Positions 51,208-61,066 of a DNA stretch of 64,000 nucleotides are shown here, piece after piece. Position numbers and translations under genes: made by a program. The stretch covers positions 310,001 to 374,000 of the forward strand of contig CAJZBQ010000025.1 of assembly GCA_914767885.1 (NCBI GenBank), written 5' to 3'. Each line of letters opens with the position of its first letter. Position 1 is the stretch's first letter. The notes under the pieces are model-generated. The model saw only the letters and a program-made list of their open reading frames with translations. It was not told the origin of the DNA and did not search any database. This DNA is from Blepharisma stoltei (lineage: Eukaryota; Ciliophora; Heterotrichea; Heterotrichida; Blepharismidae).

Positions 51208-51657
51208 CTATACCGATGCAATTCTCCCTGCAATTGTGCTAGGACGGCAAAAAGCATGCCGGAACATCGGTAAATCAATCTTGATTTGATTGTTTTGATT
51301 TATTTCAGGCCCCTCAATTCTTACTTCAAAGGACTCTTCAAGCTTCTTGCCAGATAAAAGCGGTTCTGAAAGATGCTGAGAATGGTTTTGTCTGTGGAGC
51401 TTCAAAAAATGTATACATGGGTAGCATAATAAAAACCCGATTACTATAATACCTATCAATGCCAATATGAGGTGTCAAATTTTGATTCCGTTCTCCTCCA
51501 TAAACTCTAAGACTAAATCCGGTCTTTCATTGATTGAGTTGCGTTTCAACTCTGAATTAGAAGAACCAGCACTGATCAAAAATTGGTCATTGGTTGCAGA
51601 ACAAGTTATTATATGGGATAAGACGAAGAATATTTGCAATTTTTGCCAAATAATCAT
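51208..51657 (-). CDS. Small type I membrane protein
   Basis: 149 residues, not recognised. N-terminal signal peptide (MIIWQKLQIFFVLSHIITCSA), a short luminal or extracellular part of about 40 residues, one membrane helix (about 64-86, LILALIGIIVIGFLLCYP) and a cytosolic tail with SEPLLSG, which resembles an acidic di-leucine sorting signal. A TGA read as Trp (IKIWHLI) joins the two halves; under a standard code they appear as two frames. TAA-type stop at 51208-51210. Single exon. Confidence 0.7.
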
Positions 51658-51715
51658 TATATTTGGTTGGAATTGGTGAAACTTGAATAAATGGCCTTAG
51701 TGATATTTAAACTAT

Positions 51716-52251
51716 GATAATTAAAATATGGCGTCTTCGTCTGGGCATGGCCTCCCGGCCATGCATACTCGACTTATATTTTAATTATATCCGGCAAGGT
51801 TTTGCCATTCTGAAGTGAGCGGCAATGCTAGGTAAGCAATTCTAGTTGTGTACAGAGCCTAGCCCAAGCTCGTCTTCGGGGTGGATTTTACCTCGTAGGT
51901 AAAAGGTGACGAGTAGTTGGAAAGGGGAAGCCCAGCAGAGTCCACACGACCCATCGGGCAACTCCCTAGCGTGAAACCGGGCGTTACGTCCCGGGGTGCT
52001 TGTTTTCCCTTTTTGCCGATAGCCTACCAGAGAAAATCCATTTTTTGGGTTTTCGGAATGGCAACTACGTATGGCGTGGCCCGTAACTCACTCATGAGTC
52101 GTCGAAGTCAGTAACACCCCTCCAAGCCTGTATTAGCGAACAAAGCAGGCTGGACAGGCGGCCTGTGGGCCTGGCAGGTGGAAGAGAAGGTGATAGGTCC
52201 GGTTCTTGCTGACCTCCGTGGTGGAGGTTAAGCGTGATAATTCTAATTTAA
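51716..52251 (+). mobile_element. SINE-like retroposon, long TATGGCG family
   Basis: 536 bp flanked by perfect 15-bp repeats TGATATTTAAACTAT (51701-51715 and 52252-52266). Starts GATAATTAAAATATGGCGTC; the tail is TGATAATTCTAATTTAA rather than TAAG. Highly similar to 41978-42518 (CCAAAAAATGGATTTTC, TTACGTCCCGGG). Intergenic. Confidence 0.9.
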
Positions 52252-52422
52252 TGATATTTAAACTATAAGCTAAATATGAACTCGGGATAAAATGATCCCT
52301 TATTGGTTATTAAGATAAAGGTAAGAGAAATTTAATAATCCAAGAATTATTCTTATATCACAATTAAATAGCTGAGTTTAATTTTTGAGTTACTTATTCA
52401 ATAAAAGTTGAAGAAAAGCCAA

Positions 52423-53274
52423 TTATAAAATAGTGCAGCACTCATAATGGTTTGTTGGCTTTAGAACAGTGTCTACCCTATCGATCTGCCTTGCTGATAT
52501 ATTTTTTAGTAAAACTGAATCCCCCGATCCAGCTAGCATTAGTGAAGTTTCCCTCAAAGTTGGGATGAATTTATTGCACGACATGCTCACTACTCTTTTA
52601 TTTGAAATTGCTGCACTCACAAAAATTCTGTCATCGCCATTATCAATTAAAGTCATTTTCATATCCACAAAATCTTGAACAACTGCTTCTTCGGCCATGT
52701 CTGTGATTTCAGGAAATTCTTGTTTTTTGAAAAATTTGAACTCATTATTCATCCCTACGTTTCCTCCAAAAATCAAAAATACTCTTTGAGAGTCCTGCTC
52801 TTTTTTTATTTTGCATACAGCTGCATCTGGGTCTTTAACTCCCACTCCTCGTGTAATTATGCAAAGAGTGGAATCTCCAATGAGCCTGAATGCCAGCTTA
52901 ATTTCGCATGCAAGGCTCTTTAGCGCTAATGTTGGTTTTGACTTCAAAATTAAAGATCTCAGCTGAAGTCCATGGAGAACTGGCTGAAAATTAGCTGGCA
53001 TCCAGTTGCCGCGGATTTCGGTGTTATTTTCTGTTCCAATGCCGCCTGGATAGAAATTGGCGAACTCCCAATTGTCGTATTCAGTATTTTCTCTAGTAAA
53101 AGTGTCCGCAAAAACTAATTTGTTCAAAAGATGTGATTCTGCTTTGCGTGATTCTTCCATGAGGGCTTTTTGCTCCTTGAGTGGCTTTTCTTGACGCTCA
53201 ACCTGAATTTTCATTATTAGTTCTTGAGGAAAAAGCATTGTTTTGTCTTCTTCAAATTTGTTGTTCCCTTCCAT
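52423..53274 (-). CDS. Protein with lamin-G/lectin-like fold and C-terminal CaaX motif
   Basis: 283 residues, family not firmly recognised. N-terminal 50 residues are charged and helical (PQELIMKIQVERQEKPLKEQKALMEE, shown in part); the rest is beta-rich (LVFADTFTRENTEYDNWEF, RVFLIFGGNVG), resembling a concanavalin/LamG sandwich. The last four residues, CTIL, preceded by another Cys, fit a CaaX box; a final Leu favours geranylgeranylation, so membrane attachment is likely. ATG at 53272-53274 (MEGNNKFEED) was chosen because the longer frame lacks an ATG. TAA-type stop at 52423-52425. Confidence 0.6.
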   Translation of the reverse strand: MEGNNKFEEDKTMLFPQELIMKIQVERQEKPLKEQKALMEESRKAESHLLNKLVFADTFTRENTEYDNWEFANFYPGGIGTENNTEIRGNWMPANFQPVLHGLQLRSLILKSKPTLALKSLACEIKLAFRLIGDSTLCIITRGVGVKDPDAAVCKIKKEQDSQRVFLIFGGNVGMNNEFKFFKKQEFPEITDMAEEAVVQDFVDMKMTLIDNGDDRIFVSAAISNKRVVSMSCNKFIPTLRETSLMLAGSGDSVLLKNISARQIDRVDTVLKPTNHYECCTIL

Positions 53275-53776
53275 CTTTTGATGATTGAAAGTTAAGAAAA
53301 TTGGTTCCAAAACGAACAAAACATGTAAAAATTAAATAATTTATGCTTCTTCAAGACTAATAGGATATGGTACTAATTAGTTTTAAATTAAAAAGTTTAC
53401 TATAATTGAGAGGTCCTAAAGATAAAGATATACTATGATTTAACAGATTTTCGTAGATATATTTTAAAACGTTAATAATTTAATTGCTTCTAGTAATTTA
53501 CAGTAATAATATCATTTTGTTGCTTGAGCAATAAAATCTAAAAATATAAGTCTTTTGAGTCTAAATTTTATATAAAATAAATAATTTAATTGAGAATATT
53601 TAAACTCCAAATATTGAGCTTTTTATAAAATAAAATATTTATGCATCTTTACGCTGTAATTTACTGATCTAAATATTAATTGTAGCAGCTTATGCCCATT
53701 TAAATATAATAAAATTAGAAAACAATCAGAAATTCACTTTGAATTAAAAAGTTAAAAGCAATATCAACTTAAGATT
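53275..53776. other. AT-rich intergenic region
   Basis: About 500 bp between two minus-strand genes; nothing recognised beyond A/T-rich sequence. Confidence 0.5.
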
Positions 53777-55689
53777 TTAATTTGACGTAAATATAGCTGA
53801 CAATTGATTTTGGAATAGAGATAAAATCCCACTTAATACAATTGCTAGAAATTTTCAAATTAATGACATATCAGCTTTCAAGCCCATTATCATTACAGGT
53901 CTCAATATTTAGTCTTGCCTCACTTTTTCTTTAACCAATTTAAGAGCTTTAAAAGCTGATTTTTCGTATATTTTATCACAATTCTTTAAATGGAAATTAT
54001 CATTAATGATTGTCAGAATGCTGTCTTCATGTATAGAAAATGATCGATTTATTTGAGCTCCAATAAAAATTATATAAAGAATCATAAAAAGAGATGCAAA
54101 TGCAAGATATATAAGGATCCCCCTCATTCGTCCAATTTTCTAAGAAAAACAACCTCATTTGTCCAAAATCTAGTCAAAAATGATTTGTCCCATTTTCTAG
54201 TCTTTTTTGGATTTTTTCGAATATCCTAAATTTTAGATTTTACTTTAAAAAAACTAGAAAATGATTGAGGTACCGAAATTTTTTTTTTTTTCTATCAAAA
54301 TTTTGACTAGAAAATTGGACAAATGAGGTCCTAAAAAAATTTTTTTTTCCTATTAAAAAACTAGAAAAATGGGCAAATGATAAAAGACTAGAAAATTGGA
54401 CAAATGAGGGGGGGATCCTTAGCACCAATCATAATTGATATGCTTATAATATGAAAACTTAAAAATGCTTGGAGAATTAAGATTGCAAGCATAAAAAAGC
54501 AGAGAGGAATTGCTAAAGAAGCATAAACAAGGATTCTATAAGTAAATTTTCGACCGAAGTCTAAAAATGAAGACCTCATAATGTACCATGAATCTACAGT
54601 TCTCTTGTCTAGAAAGTCAAGCTTAGGTATATGATATTTTTGGAGAAGGGAATTTTGGTAGTTTTTAGTAGAAATTAAAGCACTGCATTGATTCATTAAT
54701 GATTTTTTTCTCTGCAGGTCAATTATTCCAATATAGACATATAGCAGAAAAAGATGAGACAGTATAAAACAAGCTATGATTGAGTATGCTGAATAAAAAA
54801 TTTGGATTGGTCCAAAATTTATATGTCTATTTTGATATAAAATCGAAATCAATGGAGATAAGGAAAATTGTATTGAAATTAATGTCACAATTAATATTTT
54901 AGGTTTTATATTTTCTGCTACATCTTGTATGATAAATTTAGCAAGCTCTATTGTTGGTATACAGATTTTATTTCTACAATAGTGTGGAACGCTTTCATGC
55001 TCTTTTTGTGAATTTTTTCTATTATTTGTAAATTTATTTTTTAACTCCTCATGAATCTCATTTTCAAAAATCAAGCATAATTTATCAATTAACCTATTTT
55101 GCCGGGCAATACTTGCTGCTAATTCCTCCCAAATCACGTCATTGGGGATTTTGAGTCACGCATTAAGAATTAATTGGATTTTCAGTATCTGTGTATCAAC
55201 TATTTCAGTATTCATACGATTTCACAGTTCTTCAGTATAAAATCCATATTTTACTGAAACCATAAATGTTTTCACACACATGATGGTAACTGTTGCAAAG
55301 GTCAAACTTAAAAAGTTTTGAAATTCATCTTTGTAATATATATAAAATATCAATGTAAATAAAGTCCAAGATCATGGATAAAATTCCATATAGTAAAATC
55401 TATGCCAATAAAACCCCATATTCCTGCTTAAATTCCTCCCAAAAATCATCCATAAAATCGGTAAAGAAATAGGCCCGAATACTAAATGAATAAAATGAAT
55501 TAGAGTAGCTATAACAGCATAACTGTACTTATAAGTAATCTCCAAATTTATATCAAAATCTTCGTGCATCGTCGTTTTAGTGTCAATTTTTTCAATTTGC
55601 ATTGAAAACTCGTCAGTTGTTCTTATGGTCTCAGCTGACAAATCCAGCTTCACAACTTCTATAGAAGGCTGCCTATTAAAACTTTTCAT
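53777..55689 (-). CDS. Multi-pass membrane protein, paralogue A, with in-frame TAA
   Basis: Member of a tandem membrane-protein family (with 58883-60957 and 61067-63170); function unknown. After removal of a 308-bp IES the frame is 1605 nt (534 residues) but contains TAA at 53909-53911, at a variable position just before the family motif LRPVMIMGLKAD, which continues in frame. It is therefore either truncated at 490 residues, read through, or a decaying copy. Family landmarks: MGFYWHRFYYMEF, IDLQRKKSLMNQC, SWYIMRSSFLDFGRKFTYR and GAQINRSF. Several TGA codons are read as Trp (FYPWSW, EELWNRM, NAWLKIP). About six hydrophobic segments. The IES splits IMIGA-IYLAFA. Confidence 0.68.
54112..54419 (-). 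mobile_element. TA-bounded IES with long TIRs and internal TCATTTGTCCAATTTTCTAG modules
   Basis: 308 bp, TA at 54112-54113 and 54420-54421. Termini TAAGGATCCCCC followed by CTCATTYGTCCAATTTTC in inverted orientation at both ends; the same CCTCATTTGTCC...TCTAG unit recurs several times in the interior in both orientations. Almost the whole IES is built from this unit. Removal restores IMIGA-IYLAFA. Confidence 0.88.
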
Positions 55690-55731
55690 GTTATTTATAA
55701 TAATCCGAATTAAGAATATCTAAGAATTAGT

Positions 55732-58450
55732 TTAGTTTTGGTTAATCCCAAGCCAATATTCTATAGCCGACTGTTCAGTCACTCTTCCTGCTGATACTTC
55801 TGGAGGATCAAGAGGATTTGGGTATCTCAAATCTAAATGATGAGCTGCTCCTTCCATCACAAAGGCAATAATATTAGGGTTATTTGATTTAGTCACACTT
55901 CCAAACTGCCATGGATCTAGTCCTCCATTGCTGAATACAATATTTGATACATCTCTCAATGGGATCATAGGGTTTACGTTGGTTCCATAAAAAATATTGG
56001 CGTAGTTTATCTGAGGAGTGACTCCCCAAGTCTGCTGGCAATATTGGTTTTCAGCTTGCTGGTTCCAAGGCTGGTTTCCGAACATTGAGGTTTGTTTAAT
56101 TCCGCCAATAGGGATATTTAAAGTGCTGCATGATAAATAATCCCATCCATTAGCACTGCCTAAATTGCCTGTTTGAGTGCCGAAAATGTCATTGCATGTA
56201 GATGTGCCTGTATAGTTGTAGTATAGCCTTAGTGCTGATTTGGCTGGACTTTGATATTTGCTAACCAAAGCAGAGAGTTGCTTTGCTGCTTTCAAACAGC
56301 AAGCAAAATTTTCAGGTATATTAACTCTTTATCTATCTTACTCCCCCCTCCTTGAGCGAACAAAACCATTAGAAATATCCTTATTTTTAGCCAAAAAAAC
56401 CCAGTTTACAGAGAAAGTGAGGGTTTCCGCCCAGGCCATAGGGTATTGGTCTTTTTTTCTCTAGCTGTCGAAAGCACTTCGGGACCCGACAGACTCCAAA
56501 TGATCCATGGAATCAAACTACTCCAATCGCTTGTAGCAGGGCCGCAGAAATCCATAAGCCCACTCAAGACCGAAGCCTTAAGACAAGGATGAGATGGAAG
56601 GTATCGGAAGTGGCACAGACACTCTGGGCTGGAGTCGAAAAGTGGTAGAACCTTCTGTACACTATGGCTAACGCCTGACTTTTAATAATCCTAATCCCTT
56701 ATATAGTCAGAATTAATCAGGCACAACCATAGCCAAACCAGTGCTCAGGCAATATATGCCTATAGCTTTGAAGGTAGCTTGCAACACTTCCCATGTGTCT
56801 GATATGTTGACATCAGCGTAAGCTTGGCAAGATACATTGACTGGGTGGCCAGGCATAGGATTCAAAAAGTTTGTGGCATATGGGTAGTCAGTCATTGCCA
56901 TGTAAGTGAAGGCACTTTGTATGTAGCCAATTAGTTCATCAACATCGCCTTTGGTGATTAAAGCATCACAGGTTTGGAAGGTCATTGATATATAATTAAT
57001 TGAGACAAATACGAAGAAATAAATAGGGGATAAAGATTTTGATAGTAAAAAATAGCGCTTGGCTCTAAATATTAATTCATTATTCTACTAATATAGCATA
57101 AATTATAGTAAGTTGTCAAGTCTCCTTGGACTTGATATAGATAATCAAATGCTGTGGCCACATAAGCTGTGCATTCTGAAGCTCCTTTTTCTGTATCTGC
57201 TATTGAGTAATCTCGAGTAATAATTGCGTTGAAGCCATTTGGGTCTGCAGTTCCATTAAAAGCCATAATAGGAGCAGATGCTGCAATTGCACCTAAAACT
57301 AGGTCTGGATATTTGATTCTCATCCATGCTGAAAGCATTCCTCCATAGCTTCCACCAAATACAATAACTGGGGCGTTATTATACCCCAATTCTCTGATAT
57401 TCCTCTTCCTCAAAATATGTTTATTATATCAAGAATTCATTGTGCCCCAGGATATATTTAGTCTTTAAATAAGTTATCAAATAAGCATAATCAGCCAATG
57501 CTTGATGCGGTGAAAGATACTTAGTAAAATTGAGAAGCAAAAATTAATTAATTGTAAAATTTTTATGTTTTAAAATGCAATTTTAAAAATTCGCAGAATT
57601 AGCTCGAGATTTCATTATACTAAGAATCACTTATAATTTTTTTTAAACAAAAATTTTTACATCAAAAATTTTTTTTTGTTCACTTACGGAGGGTGGGTTT
57701 TTGGGCAAAAATAGGGATTTTTCTAATGATTTTATTCTTTCACGGAGGGGGGGTTAGTAGCTTGGACTCTGGAAAGATTTGCCTCCAAATGGTAGAGATT
57801 GGCCGAAATATCTATGCTCTGCATACACAACTAGTGCATTTAGTGACTGAGCCAAGTAATCAATAAAGCCTGTATTGTTCATAAAGCTTTCGACTGGAGC
57901 TTCATTCCCTGTATAGAAGAAAATTGGTCCTTTGCTGCCTCCATTGAGGTAATAGAGGGTCTTGGTAAAGTACCTCATGTTGAAAGTATTTGGCATCGTG
58001 GTGTAATGATCAACGTAAGTGGTGAAATTAGCCACTGTATAGCCTTGAGGGGTGTACTGGAGAGGACTATATTCGATGTGAGGAATTATTCTTCCTAGCT
58101 TCCTCTCCCTAAAAGAGCAAAATATTTAGCTTAAAAGTTGGTGTTGAAAAAAAAATTTCTTTTTTTTGGTATTTTTAAGAATCTAATTTTAAAGAATTAA
58201 AAAGAAAATCTAATTAAATATGCTTCAAATACAAATTATTTAAATTAATAGAATAAACTTTAAGATCTTATTAGAATCATCATTAATTATGCATAAAATC
58301 ATTAATTATATATAAAATATTTTTGTATAAAAAGATACTTGCTCTCTCAAAGAGCGGCTAATTTCCAAAAAATATGCACTTCACAATTGTCTCATAGGGG
58401 AAGGGTAAGGTGCCAATTAGAAATAGGGATAAAGTGGTGACCCAGAACAT
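55732..58450 (-). CDS. S28 serine carboxypeptidase-like (lysosomal Pro-X carboxypeptidase family), five IESs
   Basis: Secreted or lysosomal peptidase that cleaves after proline near termini. Removing IESs of 310, 240, 37, 92 and 438 bp leaves 1602 nt (533 residues), normal for S28. Signal peptide [14 protein letters not shown] at the N-terminus from the ATG at 58448-58450; substrate-side strand [18 protein letters not shown], nucleophile Ser in GGSYGG, acid Asp in NGGLDPW and catalytic His in GAAHHLDLR. Joins: [43 protein letters not shown] and [11 protein letters not shown]. All family landmarks fall in order and in frame, which supports each removal, though the 37- and 438-bp joins rest mainly on frame. 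Confidence 0.88.
56317..56754 (-). mobile_element. Composite TA-bounded IES holding MITE and retroposon pieces
   Basis: 438 bp, TA at 56317-56318 and 56755-56756. The left part has ACTCCCCCCTCCTTGAGCG and GCCAAAAAAACCCAG (GTGAGTG-family terminus); the middle has GCCGCAGAAATCCATAAGCCC, matching the TATGGCG retroposon at 47640. It looks like one element inserted into another. Confidence 0.72.
56989..57080 (-). mobile_element. 92-bp TA-bounded IES
   Basis: TA at 56989-56990 and 57081-57082. AT-rich with no obvious terminal repeats. Removal joins CYISRI to [10 protein letters not shown]; retained, the frame meets TAA. Confidence 0.7.
57416..57452 (-). mobile_element. Possible 37-bp mini-IES
   Basis: TA at 57416-57417 and 57453-57454. 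The segment shifts frame by one; removal joins LKTKY to [12 protein letters not shown] and is required for the exact total length. Could instead be a sequencing or assembly indel. Confidence 0.5.
57518..57757 (-). mobile_element. TA-bounded MITE-like IES, GTGAGTG family, left end truncated
   Basis: 240 bp, TA at 57518-57519 and 57758-57759. Right end CTTTCACGGAGGGGGGGTTAG plus the internal copy TTCACTTACGGAGGGTGG; the core AATTAGCTCGAGATTTC near 57597. The left end starts directly in the core region, so one terminus is missing. Removal joins QSPS to YLSPHQA. Confidence 0.85.
58096..58405 (-). mobile_element. TA-bounded IES in the signal-peptide region
   Basis: 310 bp, TA at 58096-58097 and 58406-58407. 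Ends GCTTCCTCTCCCTAAAAGAG and CATAGGGGAAGGG; TTGCTCTCTCAAAGAGCGGC near 58339 resembles an internal second terminus. Removal joins the signal peptide (LFLIGT) to [12 protein letters not shown]. Confidence 0.8.
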
Positions 58451-58882
58451 ATTTATTCAACAATGAACTTTGAGGGGAAAATATTTAGATTTAAGTTGTT
58501 GGTTATTTTTAGGAAAAAGTGATGATTATTGAAGAGAAGAAATAGTAAAATTGAAGGTAACTGAGATGTGGGCTGTTTACTTATGAGCACGATGCAAAAA
58601 TCATATTGAGAATAAAAATTATGAGCGTATATGGGCAATTGGAGATGCAAAAAGAAAATATGTGCTGGATTTGATTGAGTTGGCTAGCGTTTTAGCAATA
58701 ATGTGCGCAGCTTTTTATTAGATTCAGACATCACACTTAATATACTTTTTAGATGGAAGCTCTTAATTTATTTAAATAAGATTTACCATAATAGAATGCA
58801 AACTTTTCGTTTAACTTTTTTTATGATATTAAGATAAAGTGCAATGTAAAATGGAAGCTGCTAAACAAAATAGAAAACTTTT
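58451..58882. other. AT-rich intergenic region
   Basis: About 430 bp between the peptidase start and the stop of membrane paralogue B; nothing recognised. Confidence 0.5.
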
Positions 58883-60957
58883 CTAATTATTTAAACAAAA
58901 CAAATTATCAGACGTATACACAAATTGCACTAACGACAGCACCCCGCTTCAAAACAACGCACCCAAATTTAACATAAATCCAGAATTTGCTTTGAATCCC
59001 ATAATTCTTACAGGTCTAACCCTATCATCTTGTTCAAGCTTATAATACACCGACATAAGCGCTTGATATAAAATGCTATTCTTTGCATCTGTATTTTCTC
59101 TTAAATGCAAAATATCATTGCTCAAAGTGACAATTAAATCTTTATGCAAATCAAAAGAATCGTTTACTTGTGACCCAACAATAATGATATAAAGTATTTC
59201 ACTCAAACTTATAAAGCTCAAAAAAATTATTGAAGCCAATGCTGCTTTGCTGATTATTACAGAAAAATTCACAGCTCCAAAAAACTGCAAAATAATTCCA
59301 AGAATTATAAAAATGCATAAAGGGAGAACTAAAGAGGAGTAAACAAAGGTTCGATGTGTGTAAGTTCTCCCAAAGTCCAGGCATGCAGCTCTCATATTAT
59401 AAGCCTTTTCATGTTTATTAATGCTATAATGTCTAGTCATTTTCTTTTATTATAATTTTAGATTATTTAGGTGGCTAGATATATCAGGAATCAATAGTTC
59501 TTAAGTCAGTAAAATCCAATGAAGGGAGTCGATATTCTTTAGGAAATGACCTATCAAGTTCTTGGCATGAAATTAACGCTGCACATTGCTTCATTAAAAA
59601 TTTTCGCCTTTTCATATCAACAATTCCTACATAAATATATAGTTAGATTATATTAAGTAAGAGTAGAAGGATCATTCGAGTCTCTATCGGTTTTTTGGCT
59701 TTGAGATTCAAAGAGGTCTTAAACACTAATATATCTAATACTCTCTTTTTCTGTCAATGCCCCAAAAATTGGTAAAGTCTACAGTCTAACGGCGACTAGT
59801 ATCATTACGTCAAAGGACTCTTTAATCCCTGCTACCGCTAAGGATACAATTTATCGCTCAAAATTTTCTCCCCAAACTGAAAAACTTCTACCGAAAACGA
59901 TTCCAAACGCCCAGAACTAAAGCCAACTTTCGGCCCTCAGAGATGCGGGAAATAGATCTCATTATTTTAAAAAAAGCTAAATATATAGAAGGAATCTATT
60001 TGTAAAAATAAATGAAATTATCATTGAAAATACAGCATAGGCAACGCCGAAAATCCCTTCCAATGAATTATCAAATTGAATTGAAAATAGACTGAGAACT
60101 ATAGGGAAAAAAGTATAAAGCCCAGCAAAAACATCAATTATTCGCATCTCAATTTTTGATATTGCTCTATTATTTGATAATTCTATCAAAATCTCAGTCA
60201 AAGCTATTGTGGAAATACAATTAGTTTCTTTTTTATTAAACTTAAGACAATGATCCTCACTCTCCTCATTTTTATTAATTCTTTCTTTTATTTTCATCGG
60301 TAATCCACTTTCAAATTTTAAAAATAATGAATTTGGAAACCTATTCAATCGTTTGTAGCTCTTTAAATGTTCTTCAATAATTAAATCAGTAGGAATTGTT
60401 AACCATGATGCAATTAATAAGTATTTTGTCAAAGATTTTATATCAATTTTTTCATTTCTCATCATTTTTCAATTTTTCTCAGTATAGTATCCATATTTTA
60501 TCGAAACTAATAATAGCCGTAGTGTGATTATGGTTGATGTTGATATAATGAGACTTGATGTAGAGCTAAACTGTTCTGGGAATAAAATAAAATAAATTAC
60601 CGTAAGGAGTACTCAAAACCATGAGACAAATTCAAATATGTAAAATGGGTGCCAGTTGAAGCCCATATTTGTACATAAGTTGTTTCCAAAGAAAAATCAT
60701 AAAACAGGAAGAGACGCAGGACCAAATGCAACGTGGATCAAATGGATTGCTAAAGCAATTATGGCGTGATGGAATATATAATGGACTTCTACCTTCATTT
60801 CTTCATCAGGCTCGTTTTTTGTTGCAAAGGTTTCATAATTGTTTAAATCTTGCCATCGAGTTTCATCAAGATAGTTAACATTTTCAATAGGTTTTTCTTC
60901 TATTTTGAAGGCTTCAAAAGGTTCTGGCAATACAGAAGAAGATGGGCTTACAAACAT
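58883..60957 (-). CDS. Multi-pass membrane protein, paralogue B, two inserts
   Basis: 548 residues after removing an 82-bp IES and 346 bp of retroposon; exact frame. Same family as A and C: acidic N-terminus, first helices (HYIFHHAIIALAIHLIHVAFGPASLP, shown in part), NMGFNWHPFYIFEF, a cytosolic helical part (LLIASWLTIPTDLIIEEHLKSYKRLNR), two helices, YVGIVDMKRRKFLMKQC, SWYNMRAACLDFGRTYTHR, further helices, GSQVNDSFDLHKDLIVTLSNDILHL and RPVRIMGFKAN. Inserts lie at LLYI-YVGIV and DSW-YNMRAA. Function unknown; topology suggests a channel or transporter, but no known motif is present. Confidence 0.78.
59400..59481 (-). mobile_element. 82-bp TA-bounded IES
   Basis: TA at 59400-59401 and 59482-59483. 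AT-rich, no clear terminal repeat. Removal joins RTIDSW to YNMRAACLDFGR, exactly as in paralogue C, which has no insert at this point. Confidence 0.85.
59643..59977 (-). mobile_element. SINE-like retroposon in paralogue B
   Basis: Flanked by TAAATATATAG at 59632-59642 and 59978-59988. Tail TTAGATTATATTAAGTAAG at the left, so reversed. Removal joins NRFLLYI to YVGIVDMKRRKF, matching paralogues A and C. The duplication contains TA. Confidence 0.87.
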
Positions 60958-61066
60958 TTTTTATATTTTTTACTCCAATTTCTGAATTTTAGCTACACAA
61001 ATATATGATAATAAAAATATAATTTTTTTCAAGCATTAAAAGATTATACATAAAATATTATTTTCC

